From the NCBI GenBank assembly GCA_029204225.1, contig CM055099.1:39465192-39529191 (forward strand): a DNA stretch of 64,000 bases, in the 5' to 3' direction. Source of the stretch: Diphasiastrum complanatum (lineage: Eukaryota; Streptophyta; Lycopodiopsida; Lycopodiales; Lycopodiaceae). The notes beneath the pieces are model-generated. The model searched no databases and was not told the DNA's origin. It was given only the letters and a program-made list of their open reading frames with translations. A program made the position numbers and the translations under genes. Of the stretch, positions 32,031 to 45,027 are shown in pieces. How positions within the stretch are numbered: position 1 is the first letter of the stretch; every line of letters starts with the position of its first letter.

Positions 32031-33130
32031 TAACGATCGGGTGACTTCCCCGTGTTGATATTCTCACTTCGCTTTGTGTGCTAGATCCTGTTTGATTTAG
32101 CTTTGCGTCCTTCATGATCTTTTCATACCATTTTGGTATCTTAGATTCAGGTGATACACTACGTGGAGAGTACGTATCCCAAGGAGTGTCCAAGTAATGT
32201 CTCTTACTTCCAACCTGTTTCTCCTTCATTGCTCCTATTGGCAAGTACCTCCCCTTAGGCTCTTGATTAGGTGGTGTTCTTTCATATTCGCCCTCTCGAC
32301 TTTCGTCCTCACGTGCATCATTTTGTGGAGCATCTTCATCGTTTTCTTCCTCCAGTATTGTGGGAAGTCTCTTGATGCTTTCACCTTTTGCATGGTCTTC
32401 ATCTTCATACCTATGCGTTTCATCAAAGATCACATCTTTGCTAATGTGAATCTTGTTTATTACAGGATCAAAACACCTGTAAGATTTTGTTCTTTCATCA
32501 TAACCGACAAAGATACACTTGATTGCTTTGGCATCAAGTTTCTTTTGCTCCTCCTTTGGCACATGTACATAGGCCTTACATCCAATGACACGAAATTTGT
32601 CAATTTTTGGCTTTATTCTAGTAAATGCTTCTTCAGGAGTTACATTTGGAACCACAATTGTAGGGCTCCTGTTTTGCAAGAACGTTGTCGCACTGCACGC
32701 TTCCGACCAAAGTGAATCGGTCAAGCCCATTTGCTTCATCATGGAGCGTGCACTCTCCATAATAGTTCTGTTTTTCCGTTCAGCTACATCATTACTATGC
32801 GGCGTGTGTGACTGTGTGAATTGTCTTTTAATGCCATGTTCTTTGCAAAAGTCTTCAAAATCGTCAGATTTATATTCACCCCCTCTATCATGTCTTAGCA
32901 CTTTTATGCGTGCCTCTAGTTGGTCCTCTACCAAAGTTTTGAACTCCTTGAAGCGAGCAAAAGCATCAGATTTCTTCTTCAAGAAATAAATCCATGTCCT
33001 TCTCGAGTAATCATCTATGAAAGTCATAAAATAATATGCCTTCCCCAATGACATGGTTTCATTGGACCGCACATGTCGCTGTGAATTAGTTCCAGCAGTT
33101 TCTTAGCTCTTGCAGCTCCACCTTTCTTGA
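32023..33130 (-). pseudogene. Element D integrase core and C-terminus
   Basis: A 349-codon frame covers the core: TFIDDYSRRTWIYFLKKKSD, VLRHDRGGEYKSDDFEDFC, TPHSNDVAERKNRTIMESAR, LWSEACSATTFLQNRSPT, then the C-terminal CIFVGYDERTKSYRCFDPV and ISKDVIFDE. The catalytic Asp in LRHDRGGEY and Glu in AERKNRT are present; the usual NG of QQNGVAE reads ND. A disordered acidic linker follows (EEENDEDAPQNDAREDE). The frame is closed off from RT by a stop near 32025. Confidence 0.85.
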
Positions 33131-33999
33131 ATGTTTATCTGTGATGCTTTCCCATGATGCATCCTTCACATATTGCATGGTGATCATCCTGCAATGCTGG
33201 TAACCCTGTTACCATCTTCAGCTTCGCCATCAATCTCAAGCTTCCATAGTTCAAATGACCAAGTCTTCTGTGCCATAACTTGGATTGAAATGCTGTTGAG
33301 ATGGCCAAACCATATTCACCTGGTTTTGTAGCATCTAGTTTATAAAGGCCATAATTACTATCTCTATAACCCTTCGCCACCACTTTGTGGTTATGGTTCG
33401 TATCCTTCATAAGCCATCCATCCTTGACAAATTCAACTTTAAGATGTTGATTTGCCATTACACCAACAGAAAGCAAACTCTTTTTGAGTCCAGAAACGTA
33501 AAGTACATTAGGGATATTTTTAATTTTGCCATCAAGAAATTGCACAGGTACATTGCCCACACCCTGTACTGGCATTCCTCTCCATTGGCTTGAGTGACCT
33601 TATCCCCATCATGGATTGGTGAGAAGTTTTCAAACCAATCACGTTTTTCGGTCATATGCCTTGTGGCGCCTGAATCTATGAACCATCTGGCACCATCATC
33701 AACTTGGGATGCCAATGCCGATGAGAAAACACTTGTCTCGTCATCTTCTCCATCATCTTCGGCAATGTTTCCTTGTTGAGTCACTTTTCCCGCCTTTATG
33801 TCTGTTTTCTTCTTATAGCACTCGCGTGCCCAATGGCTCGGTTTGTGGCAATAGTAATTTTTTTTTTTTTTTCCTTTTGATGACGATTCTCCTTCGTCAT
33901 CACCATCCTTGGATTTCTTAGGAATCCTTTTCCATCCTTCTGCTTGCCTTTAGCAAGCAAGACTTGATCCTCCTGTGGAGTTTGTCTTGACTTCACCAC
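33131..33999 (-). pseudogene. Element D nucleocapsid-protease-integrase zinc region
   Basis: 33458-33784 gives protease: ARWFIDSGATRHMTEKRDWF with the DSGA active site. A frame change near 33560 leads to 33135-33575: NVLYVSGLKKSLLSVGVMAN, LWHRRLGHLNYGSLRLMAKL, CEGCIMGKHHR (integrase HHCC zinc motif). 33796-33999 is the Lys-rich region before the protease, with zinc-knuckle remains (poly-T run at 33860 disrupts it). Several frameshifts. Confidence 0.85.
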
Positions 34000-34005
34000 T
34001 TCGCG

Positions 34006-34576
34006 TCACTGCTCTTCTTGCAATATGCTTCCGTGGAAGTCTTCAAAAGTAGGCAACCTCTCCCTCGAAGCAATGCCACTCACAAACATCTGTAGCCCTT
34101 CCGAGACACCGCTCATTGTGGTATGTACCAATTCAATATCTCTGATTGTTTCTCCAATTGCCACAAGTTGATCTCTCAGCTCCTTTATCCTGGTGAAGAA
34201 GGATCCCACTGATTCATTTTCTTCCATCCTTACTGTGTTCAATCTTGACTTCAAGAACATGGCTCGAACTGGATTGCAAGTTTGAAATTGCATTCTAAGA
34301 GCTTCCCAAGCTCCCCTAGCCGTCGTGGCATCACTTATGTGAGTGATCACATGGTCTTTCACTGAAAGATTGATCAAGGATAATGCTCTCTGTGCCTTTT
34401 TATCAAAGGCCCTTATGCCACCTGGAGTGGTATTTGGTCGAACTTCAATACCTGCCACGATTTCCCACAGCTCTTTCCATCAAAATGCTCTTCATTTTGA
34501 ATTTCCAGATGTTGTAGTTAGAAGTCCCATCAAGTTTGCTTGCATCGCCCAAAATTGCCTCATTGATGTTTGCCAT
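34006..34576 (-). pseudogene. Element D gag
   Basis: ATG at 34574-34576 starts MANINEAILGDASKLDGTSN followed by YNIWKFKMKSIL, a copia gag N-terminus of a type different from B or E. A frameshift near 34475 moves to the 34006-34458 frame, with GIRAFDKKAQRALSLINLSV, AWEALRMQFQTCN, FFTRIKELRDQLVAIGE, MSGVSEGLQMFVSGIASRER. It ends at the Gln-Glu-rich ILQEEQ segment. Confidence 0.85.
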
Positions 34577-35821
34577 CTCCAAACTGCTTAAAACTTCACC
34601 TGTAGGCTATAAAGTGTATGCTAGAGCCAACCGTGATGTCAGAAATTGATAATAATGACTTGCAATTTTTAGCTTACCAGGCCATCCGCCGCTCTTTCGC
34701 CAAATTGAAAGCCAAACTGGCGTCGTTTTCCAAAATGCTTCACGTCACCAACCCCCAGCTTCTTGCCCAGTAGAATGGTGAAATCACTTCTGGCGCACTT
34801 CAAACACTTTCTCCACGGCAATCACTCTATTTTGGTGTACCGTACTTGCGAGTACAGTCAGGGTGCCTTTCGTTTGGAGGCTATAGCCTTTCGTTTGGTC
34901 AAAATAGGCTAAAGGAGGTGAAAATAAGGGCAATTTGGGTTTTTGAACTGTTTCTTCAGTGTGAAGAAACTTCACCCTTCAAAGACTTGGGACCCAACAA
35001 TTTTTTCAGTTTGAATATTTTTAATGAAGTTGCAATGCATTTTGCACTTTAGACCCCTTCAGGCTCTTTCACTTCAATTCAACGGATCCTTTAGATCCAA
35101 CGACCCACCCATTGTGAAATGACCATCGTTGATCTGTATGAATCAAGATCAGACGGCTGTCAACGCGTCTGTGCGTTGATCAAAGGCCCTCGAAGTACTG
35201 AACACTTTGGGCTGCTAGCTGGTGATCATGACTGAGCGCGCGACAGCTCCCGCGACCTCCCCTTATTCTTTCTCTACCAGCGATGGAGACTCCTTCACGG
35301 GCTATGGCTGCTCCTCATTAATCGCTCTAGCTGTCTTCTTCCTCCATGGCCAATCGCAGCCTTCCTACCGCAGAATTGCGCTACCAGGGCGCCCATTCAC
35401 AGCCTCTCAAAGCTTGAAAAACGTCCTCCTACAGGGAGATATCTCTGATTTTGTCTCTTGAAATCCTAGCAATTTTTGAAGAGAAGAATATACTGAGCTT
35501 TACTCAGGCTTTCCCTGAGCTTTCCTTTGCAGCTCCTAGCTGACTGAGGTCGCCCTACTGTAGGTTATCTTCTGCTCCAAACTGCTCTTCAAACGGTATT
35601 CGATTGGATTCAAACCAATCACAAACGCCAAGCAACCCTCCAGAAGAATTTTTCAGCTTCAAACTTGCTTGCTTATTGATTCAACCAGCAATTCCCTGTC
35701 TCTGAATCCTTTTTACAGTTTTGAACCGTTCTCTCCACAGACTCGGTTTTGTGCTTCCTAGCCAACAAACCGTCGTGAATTCGCAGCTCTCTGTTCTTGT
35801 CTGGTGATTCCAGCCACCAAG
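34577..35821 (-). other. Long 5' leader of element D
   Basis: 1.25 kb between primer site and gag with no ORF of note. Part of it (34600-35040) is similar to 48200-48560 (CGTAGGCTA, GTGATGTCA, GTGAAGAAACT, AATTTTTAATGAA), showing a second, partial element of the family there. Confidence 0.7.
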
Positions 35822-35834
35822 GGCTCTGATACCA
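35822..35834 (-). promoter_or_regulatory. Primer-binding site of element D
   Basis: TGGTATCAGAGCC in minus sense adjoining the 5' LTR. Confidence 0.9.
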
Positions 35835-36455
<621 letters not shown>

Positions 36456-36473
36456 TGGCACCGTTGCCGGGGA
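36456..36473 (+). promoter_or_regulatory. tRNA primer-binding-type site (gypsy)
   Basis: TGGCACCGTTGCCGGGGA, the longest and best match to the plant gypsy consensus in the window (one G to A change in the core). Confidence 0.65.
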
Positions 36474-37955
36474 GCTACGTCAATTTTTCTGTTTGCAGCC
36501 TGTTTGTTATTTGGTTAGTTTTTCATTAGGCATCTTGTCTTGGCATGAATAGTGTTAGAATTGCATCTAGGGTTAGTTTGAGGAGTTTTTGCGTAATTTG
36601 AGTGGATGTTTGTGCTTGAAATCTGTTGATTATTGATCAGGGACAGCTACTCAGGTCACCAATCTAAGCTATTTCTGTGAGTCATGCCTTATCTTATGAT
36701 GACAATGCGAAACTTACAAATGAGCAGATTCTAAATCATATGGATCCGACCAGATACGGAGTGCATCATATTCTTGATGAACTGACAATCGGACCGCCAA
36801 AAGCAGTTGTATTAAAGGAATATAGGAATACAGGACCAATGTAGAGTGGATGTATTTAGAATGAAAGAAGATTAATATTTGATCATCTCTCATACATGAA
36901 ATGGCACACTCAGAGTCTGAAATAGTTATAGCATACTATTAGATAGGTGTGTATGCATTGCTTTACAAATAACATGGCACTAAATACAAGAAGTCACATG
37001 AGCATTTAAATGTCATTCATGTCTACCTTTTTGAAATAGATTGGCCCTAAGAATGTTAATTGTCCTCGTAATTTCATTTTAATACATCAAGCAAGTCGAG
37101 CCCATTCAGTCTTCTATATGATTTACGGGCCCAGGACTACATAAGCGGCTTGCTCCCCAAAAATGGGTGCCCAAAAATAATTCGATGAAAGGACTAGAGG
37201 GTCCACAAAATAAGAGGTCCATGTTTGAGCAGGTCAAGGAGGACTCAAGTGAGATACCCCAAAAAAGTGAGGGTCACAAAAAGTCAGGTCACGTGTGTTA
37301 GCCCTATACTTTGTGAGTGCCATACATTGGCAAAATCCATAATTGTTCTGACTGCATGCTAGTGTTTTTCCTAATTTGTGGTATTGTGCTTGGATGGATT
37401 GATTTTATGTTGATTCGTGCATGAGGGATTTAAAATCGATTTGAGTGCTCATACGCATGTGCTCTGACGGTTGGGTCACAAATTTGGGATGTTGGCTAAC
37501 AAGTTCCATGCCCATTACAAAATGATGCCCATGGAAAGCTGGTCATGGGACCTAGGGGGTTTGCAAAAAAATGGTTCTTTGTTTGAGTGAGTACAAGAGC
37601 ACTTGAGCGAGATACCATCAAAAAAGTGAGGCCTGCCAAAAATTGGCTCCCAACGTGTCCAGGCTAGGGCCACATGGTTAGTGTGCACATTGAAAATGGA
37701 TGCCCACCAAAAATTGAGTCATAGGACTAGGCCCCCATACCCACTTGTCATCCCACTGCCCCATGCACCTTTAGTAGGTGTCAATCTTATAGCCTGTTAG
37801 CTCTTCAATCGTGTTAGGAAGCATCAACGACACTCAAGTTTTAGTTCTAGTTCTATTTGATAGATATGGCACTTTTTCTCCATCGTAATTAAGAAATGCC
37901 TTCATTGTCTACTTGGTAGTTTGCAACTGAACGTTCATCTGCTCAACAGTTTCTT
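36474..37955. other. Noncoding gypsy interior; two related 60-bp segments
   Basis: No gag or pol similarity. The segments at 37217-37275 and 37571-37640 share TTTGAG, GAGATACC and AAAAAAGTGAGG phrases, about 355 bp apart, so part of the region is an old tandem duplication. Confidence 0.4.
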
Positions 37956-38045
37956 GAAGGGTTTGCGGATATCGAGACAACCCTAACCCTAGTTAATAAG
38001 TGAGAGGGATATATTGGCACCCTGCGTGTGTAACCCATGAGAGCG
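37956..38045. repeat. Short dispersed repeat (pair with 21431-21525)
   Basis: CCTAACCCTAGTTAATAAGT with flanking similarity to 21431-21525. Confidence 0.6.
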
Positions 38046-39078
38046 ATAGCATAGTTCATAATCAAGCATGTGCTGATGATCCACATCTAACATTAAGCAA
38101 TAACACTACTCCATTGACACTACACACAATGATAGAGACTTACTCCTCTCTCTCTCCCTTTCTCTCTCACAAAAAGCATAAGAATGATCAATCCCAATAA
38201 CCACCAAATCCAAAAATTAGCAAATCCAAAGAGATCATGAGAGATGGAGGAGGAATGAAAAAGAGCAAGGACATTCCATATCCATTCCATAAGTGGCTCA
38301 ACCTGCTTGTATTGAAATGAAGAATGAATGTACAAATAGCTCGAAACTACCACTATATATAGTGGATTTTAGGGCTTTGGCCTCAAATCCTATTGGCCAA
38401 TTTCTACCTCCCTAACTATTTAAATATGAAAAAGTGAGGGAACCCATTCAAAATTTGGACGAAACCAATTTGAATTTGAATTTTGGTGGGAACCCCTATA
38501 TCATTCACTAACTTGACTATTAGGCCCTGTGGCATTAAAAGTCCCACAAAAAGGCCGGAATTCCTTTTATTGACTTCTAACTAACATTTTATGCTCCATT
38601 TATTCAAATCCTTGTATTTAGGAAGACATCACTTGATTTTCTTGTATTCAAAAAAGGCATCTTGTCCTTATATAAGGAAGGCATCACGTGAATGATCTCT
38701 TCTATTTAGAAAGGCTTGTAGTCAATCTCTTGCCAAGTAGTGACAAAAGAATTTTGGAGTTAATATATTGTAGGGTAGTAGGGTTATACTCATTCCCTAG
38801 AGGAGCATATTATGCACCGCTAATAATGTTGGTCTCCCATGGACCTAAGGTGGTGGTATAACCCACCATCTTCACTATATGGTTACTACATTTGTGGTGG
38901 AGCTATGTTCACCCTCGTTTCCCTACCATCCTATTTATATTAATGTGCAACTTGAGTTGCAACACAATCATTATCACTAACATGTAGCAATACCTAGAGG
39001 ATTCCATTTTATCTGTCCTCACTCGGCCCATCTTCAAAGAAATGAAAAATGCCACTCAAGCAATGTCTCTTTCTCTTT
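38046..39078. other. No gene seen
   Basis: AT-rich; the palindromic CCACTATATATAGTGG at 38348 contains a TATA-like core on both strands. No open frame with similarity. Confidence 0.35.
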
Positions 39079-39372
<294 letters not shown>

Positions 39373-39396
39373 GCGTGCGCACGCCCAAGCCATGTA

Positions 39397-39590
39397 TATT
39401 TCTCTCTTAGTCTATGTCTGCCAAAAATTTTGTCACTTGTGGTGGGCCTCAGAAAGAGTGGAATGATGCATGTTGGGTATCAATCATTAATATCTTATTT
39501 CTCTCTTATTCTATGTCTCCTAAAATTTTTTCCACTTGTGGTGGGCCTCAGAAAGAGTGGAATCAGTCATTGATATCCTATCTAGCAAAT
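39397..39590 (+). repeat. Two tandem 99-bp units
   Basis: TATTTCTCTCTTAG at 39397 and TATTTCTCTCTTAT at 39496; both units contain CACTTGTGGTGGGCCTCAGA and AAGAGTGGAAT. Confidence 0.85.
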
Positions 39591-39673
39591 TTATAACCTC
39601 GTAAGATTATACTTCGTGTTGTGTATGTATATAACAGTGAGATGGTATTGAAGGTGAAGTACCAAGTTAAGGG

Positions 39674-39783
<110 letters not shown>

Positions 39784-39785
39784 AT

Positions 39786-40157
39786 ATGGAATTGATGGTG
39801 AAGTTGCTGATGTTGCTTGTTATAATCTTCATAGCTGTAATGATTGACATTGCAATAGCCGGAATACCACCTCCCCTTTATACTGCTTCAAATTGTACTA
39901 TATCTCTCTCTTTCATCAGATGATAAAATACACCAATTTTAATGTTATAATCAAATTGTACAAGTCGGTGTACCACTCATTGATCTATACAACTATGTTA
40001 TTATTATATTGATTATAGATGTGTTTCATTGCCGCTTGCAAACTAACTGGATTCACTTTGGTTTGTAGGTGCAGTTTGTTGGAGGGAAAGGTTATTTTGC
40101 TCCAATCGTCGTGACGGACTCCCCGGCGTCCTTTGTTGTTTAACTCCGTCGTGTTGA
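39786..40157 (+). CDS. Possible two-exon cysteine-rich secreted peptide
   Basis: Proposed join 39786-39894 and 40069-40157, giving 65 residues. Exon 1 gives MELMVKLLMLLVIIFIAVMI then DIAIAGIPPPLYTASN, a hydrophobic signal peptide with a likely cut after AIA or AIAG. The acceptor side is good: CTAAC branch-like site at 40043, TTTGGTTTGTAG ending at 40068. The donor (TT/GTACTA at 39895) is weak. Exon 2 in this phase ends with TGA and carries the spacing C-x2-C-x6-C-x11-CC-x4-C. This resembles plant cysteine-rich peptides in general; I do not recognise a family. Without splicing, exon 1 stops after ISLSFIR. A second, truncated copy of exon 1 is at 20391. The 5' UTR would contain the (GA)n tract. 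Model is uncertain. Confidence 0.3.
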
Positions 40158-41580
40158 TTGGGACCTAACATTTTCATTCCTCAACCATGGGCCTATCCAA
40201 CTACTAGGACAAGGTCAACATATCAGTTTCTAGATATGGAATTTGTAAGGATGTGATCAAAGTAGGAAGGTCAAGAGGTAGTTGTACTTCTTGACAACAA
40301 TTGATTCCACAACATCATCACTTCACATTTGGTTAATTGACTGGCATTATCTGATGTTCAATTAAGGTATCAATTATGTCATATGGCAAAGGTCTTGAGT
40401 TTTGGGACAAAAAAATAATGTAGTTGGAATTTATTAATCAGTAATATAGATTTTGTTAATCATGTTCATAAATGCAAGTATGGGGTTTGTGCCATGGTTA
40501 GACAGGTGAGAGGAAGTTGTCACATGGCATATTGTTTCTATTTTGAATAAAAAATAGCATTTAAGTAGTATTTGTACTTGTGCTTTTATAATGTGAATGA
40601 TTTTGTGGATGAATCTCATATTCAAGTTTTGGAAAGGCAGATAGGAGTGCATAATAATTACAATTTGCCTCTCACTTTGTTTGAGTTTTTCAGATTTGAT
40701 TTGAGTTTCTTATCCTAGTTTCTTTACATAAGCTTTTATAGCATTGTCCTAGCTTTAATCTGATCCATATGGCAGGTCATTTGGATCAGTATCCAAGAAG
40801 TTATGACAAATTTTGGTTTCTAGCTCTAGTTTTTCTAATTTTTTTCCTTCAAAAATTTCAAGCCTGTTCTATTGCTAATTTGACCTATCAAATCACTTCA
40901 ATCATTGATATGTTCCTTTTACTTGATAGAGCTTGTTGTAAACTTTTCAGAGGTACCGAGTGTTTGTGATTTGGATCAATATTGAGAGAGTTATGATCAA
41001 TTTAGTGGAGGTGGGTCAAATTGCCAGAACTTTGGAAGTCCTCTTTGATTTTTTTTTCCAAGTGAGAGAGAAGCACTTCACTTCTTCACATTTGAAGTTT
41101 TGTTACTTTGCAAAAAAAATTCACACACTTCAGAATCAAGTTTAAGTTCATTCTTCAAAAAAAAAATTATTTTTTGCCACATGTGTGAGGGCATTACTCG
41201 TGCATACTATTTATAATAAATTTTCTTTTACTCATTGTCATTATTCGCCTATTGCCAAACATAGATAGTCTATTACCCATTTATCATACTTTTTGTTTTT
41301 ACAAAGTATAATACTCGTCGTTTTCTTCTTATTTTTTCCTTTGATAGTGCTATTTTTAGAAAGAACATTGTTTGCCCATTGACAATTGCTATTAGAATGT
41401 CATGTGCCAAATCCAAGCTAATAGCAATTACAATGGAAGTAAAGCTAAGAGCAAGAGAAATGCAAAGCATCCAAAATAGCATATCCATAGAAAGCTAGAA
41501 ACACAAGGATCTGCATAGAATCACATAAGAATGAAAGAAAGAGTACACAACAATGGAAAATGAGCATGGATTCATGTAAA
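40158..41580. other. Noncoding; internal 200-bp repeat
   Basis: No gene beyond the peptide model. Segments at 40779-40960 and 40970-41100 are related (ATTTGGATCAGTATCC.AGAAGTTATGA against ATTTGGATCAATATTGAG.AGTTATGA). This whole stretch is absent from the copy at 20.5 kb. Confidence 0.45.
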
Positions 41581-42370
41581 TAAGGCACATGAGACCTTGC
41601 AATGGAAATCCCCATAGCTCACATTCACAAGGAGCTAGTTAGAAGCTCTCAACTTGCAAATGAGCCAAAAGATCCAAAGCTTGATGTCTCTTACCTAGTT
41701 ATAGACAATGCTCTCACTTAACTAAACATAACTATCTTGAGAGATAGTTAGCCCTTCTAGTTGTTGGTAACCTTTTGTGGAAAGTTTAATACCTTTTTAC
41801 AAAAATATCAGCTCTTTAAGAGAAACATTCGCCGAAACCTTCGCCAGAGTCAGAGTCAGTCCAACATACTATTTTTTATAACCAGTGAGTTGAGCAAATG
41901 TTAAGTCAAGGCCAGTTGTCATATTGAGCTATGTTTGTCAAAAAAGACACTTTTTTGCAAAAATAACAATATTACTCTTGATTCTTCGCCAGAACATTCG
42001 TCAACTTCTCTGAGGATTCTAAATATAAGATTTCATCATTTTTGAGTTCGGCGAAGGTTACATCTATCAAGATCATCAAGAAAGTCTATTTTAATTCCCG
42101 TCAGACTGCAAAAACATTATTGTTTAGCAAAAAGAACCTTTGCCAGTTCTACCCTTGTTTTATCTGTACCAGATTTATCCACTGTCAATCCGGCGAAGGT
42201 TAATATTAGCAGATTTTTCAAAAAGAGCTAGATCAGTGATTTTTATCCAAAATAGCAATGTAGAACCTTCGCCTAGAAAACCTTTGCCAATACTATTTTT
42301 GAGTTCCGATCTACTAGATCTAGCCATTGTCAAAGATTTAAAACATTTTGTTACATTTTGATATTAAATC
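41581..42370. repeat. Dispersed repeat, copy 2 (pair with 20549-21339)
   Basis: TAAGGCACATGAGACCTTGC onward, direct orientation; same downstream similarity to ATATTAAATC. Confidence 0.85.
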
Positions 42371-42399
42371 AGAGGTACCGAAGTTTAGCTTAGTGATGG

Positions 42400-42960
42400 C
42401 TTTCCTCCATATTTAATAGCAACCAGGTTATCAGAATCTTCATCAAACAATATACAAGAGTTCCTTGTGAAGGTTACTGACATTCATGTGTCAACTATCT
42501 TAGCTACACATAGAAGATCTTTATCAAGAGTAGGAACATAGAGAACTTCCTCTAGTTTCTTTTCACCATGATTCGTGTCTAGCCATAGTACACCAGTTCC
42601 GTCGACTGTATGCTTAGAACTGTCTCCAAGTATAATAAGTCTTGAATAATTCGTCTTCTTATACTTAGACAATATCTGTTTTGAGGAAACAAAATGTGAG
42701 GTGGCTCCCGAATCCAGAACTTCTTCTTGAATTTGCGAATTTGATGAACAACATAAATCTTCAGAAACATATGTTGCTAAGTTTTTTGTTGTCCTCTGTT
42801 CCGCTACTCTGGCACATTCTGCTTTGTCTTCGACGAAATTAGAATCTGAAGGTTCGTTTTGATTCTGCTCCTTCTTGTTCTTGGGATTTTGATAATAGTC
42901 TACTTCTGCATGACCCTGTTTATATTCCAAGGAATATTCTAGCCATCCTGCGAAACATCT
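42400..42960 (-). pseudogene. Ty1/copia protease fragment
   Basis: A 148-codon minus frame (42484-42930) holds an Asn/Gln-rich linker, the protease active site VLDSGATSHFVSSKQILSKY, SRLIILGDSSKHTVDGTG and EVLYVPTLDKDLLCVAKIVD. It is related to the protease of the element at 6891-9020 (LILGDG..H.I.GTG). The sequence to 42400 continues out of frame. No gag or integrase is attached; an isolated piece. Confidence 0.8.
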
Positions 42961-43667
42961 TTAAAAATACAAGCAGGATAGGATTTAAACGTAGAACTTG
43001 CCCATCAAGTTTAGGCTTTGGCGGTATCCGTAATGGCTTAAGTTATTTAGTTCTAAGTTTAAACTGCCATGGACACTGCACATAGATATGTAGTTTCCAA
43101 TTATTTCAAGTTATGTAAAAGTTAGTCACAAAGGCCTATTGGGGGTTTATCCCATGGCACCAGTGTGATTCAAAGCTAAGTTAGTCTATGTGGCTTACTT
43201 GTCCCACAGTGCATTTTTGTAAGTGACCACCACTCCAAGTATAAATAGGAGTGGAAGAGTCCATTTTTAGGAAGAACCTCATTTGCAAAACATGCCTATC
43301 TTTCTCTCTGAGTGTTCTCCCTTGTGTGGTTTCATGCATTGTGTTACTTCACATTGTATTGTATATTATTCATCTGGCAACAGGTTAAGTTAATCTAGGC
43401 CCTCCATTCTCTAGTAGGGTAAGCCTTAGAGAATGAGATTTAGTTTAGGGTTTTATCTTTTAGATTAAGCCATCATTTGTTAGAAACTAAGGAGAGAAAA
43501 GAGAGAAGAGTGGATCTTACCCACAGAACACTCACCCTACGCTCATTGTGCTCTTCATATCCTCTTGCTCAAGCTAGTTGGAAAAGCCATAGCATAGACT
43601 AGTTGGGAGACCGCCATAGTCATGCTAGATGGAGCCATAGCCAACGGAGGATGCAAAATGTACAACA
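42961..43667 (+). repeat. Gypsy LTR with TATA box
   Basis: TATAAATA at 43240-43247. The end ...GTACAACA is followed by a primer-type site. Repeated CTAGTTGG / GCCATAG phrases resemble the LTR at 4800-5380. Left boundary undefined. Confidence 0.5.
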
Positions 43668-43668
43668 T

Positions 43669-43680
43669 TGGCGCCGTTGC
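43669..43680 (+). promoter_or_regulatory. tRNA primer-binding-type site (gypsy)
   Basis: TGGCGCCGTTGC, one base after the LTR end. Confidence 0.6.
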
Positions 43681-44699
43681 TGTTGCTGCTTCCTTCCCAT
43701 TGTTCTTCTTGGTTGCTAACATTTCTTGCAAGTTTTCTTGCTTGGTTTAGTGTAACACTCATCTTTCTTTACTCACATCGAGTGCTATTGATCATTTTTG
43801 TGTTTCTTATTTGTTTGTAGCAGGTCAGAAGCTTAGAATCCCCTTGTGCTCGTTTTTAAGTGGTATTTTCTGGCTGAAAACCTCGCACATGTCACCTTCT
43901 TGCTGTCCACGGGCCTTTTTTGCAAACTATATCCAGCGCTGGACCCAGCCATCTTCTTTTAGCAAAGTTTTTTTTGCATCTTTGCTAAGTGTTGGAACTC
44001 CACGGGATTTGCACCCAGTCGCACTTCCAGAAGGCTTTGGTTTGCATCCAACCGTGTTCCACAAGGCATTAGGCACTAGTTGATTTCCGAGTAAGCATCT
44101 CTTGGTTGTGAGTTGGTTTTTGACCTTGGAAGACTGCCCTGATAGTGGCTATTAGTCTCGTGTCTTTCCAACGGCTATCAGTCTCATGTCTTTCCAGCGG
44201 TGGCTTGGCTCTTTCCAGCAACTCTTTCCAGCGTCAGTTCTGCCTTGTCTGATAGTGGCCATCAGTTCTGCATCTTGGCTCTTTCCAAAGTTTTGGCTCT
44301 TTTCAATAGGGACAATCAGTTTTGCCTGATAGTGGCTCTCAATTCTTTTCCAAACCTTTTCTTCCTTGCTCATCAGTTTTGCCTTGCAGTTCTGCATCTT
44401 GTCTCTTTCCAAACATTTTGGACCTGCTCATATCCAGACTACAAAGATGTAAGCTGCTGCTATAACTTCATGGAGACAGCTGCAAATTGCATCCCGTGCA
44501 GCAGCAGGCAGACCAACGATTATTGCACCCCACCTACATCGTTTCTCAACAAGCAGACCAACGGAGTATTGCTCCCCACCTACATCATTTCTGAATTTCT
44601 TATCATTGACGGTTGACCTGACTGAGTTTGCTGTGTTTTAAGCTTTGGTTGCATATATAATTTTGCTAATAGCCCATGTGTCAACCATTTTTCAGCATG
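43681..44699 (+). other. Gypsy leader with irregular short repeats
   Basis: Between 44130 and 44420 the words CTCTTTCCA, TGATAGTGGC, ATCAGT and TTCTGC recur many times in loose order. Frames stay open by chance in several directions, but none shows gag similarity. Confidence 0.4.
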
Positions 44700-45027
44700 C
44701 GGCAATATGTTCCTCAGCCAAGCAGCGAGTCAAATCTGTGTGAGTCATTTCAAGGTGTTTTTTGTCTTCTTCCGATCTGTGAGCGAGTTCCTAAATCGTC
44801 AGTCAGGTGTGCGAGTGCTCGATGTTTGCTGTGCGAGTCATTTTTGTCGATTTCGAACCATTACCTCTACCATTGTCTGCTGCGTGAGTCATTTTTGAGA
44901 TGTACAAGTCATTTTTGTCAAATCTGAGTCATTACCTCGACCATTCTGTTGCACGAGTCATATTCCTATGCGAGTCATCTTCTGTGCGAGTCATCCCCAC
45001 GGGTTCTAACTCCACAGGCACAGGTTT
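44700..45027 (+). repeat. GAGTCA-rich segment
   Basis: GAGTCATTTTTG, GTGAGTCATTT and GCGAGTCAT words occur about every 20-60 bp from 44739 on. GTGAGTCA is the TGAGTCA recognition core of GCN4-type bZIP factors. Confidence 0.7.

Noticed and set aside
35222-35461. 79-codon plus frame in D's leader, Ser/Thr rich
   Set aside because: Lies in an untranslated leader on the opposite strand, no similarity or conservation in the related leader at 48 kb.
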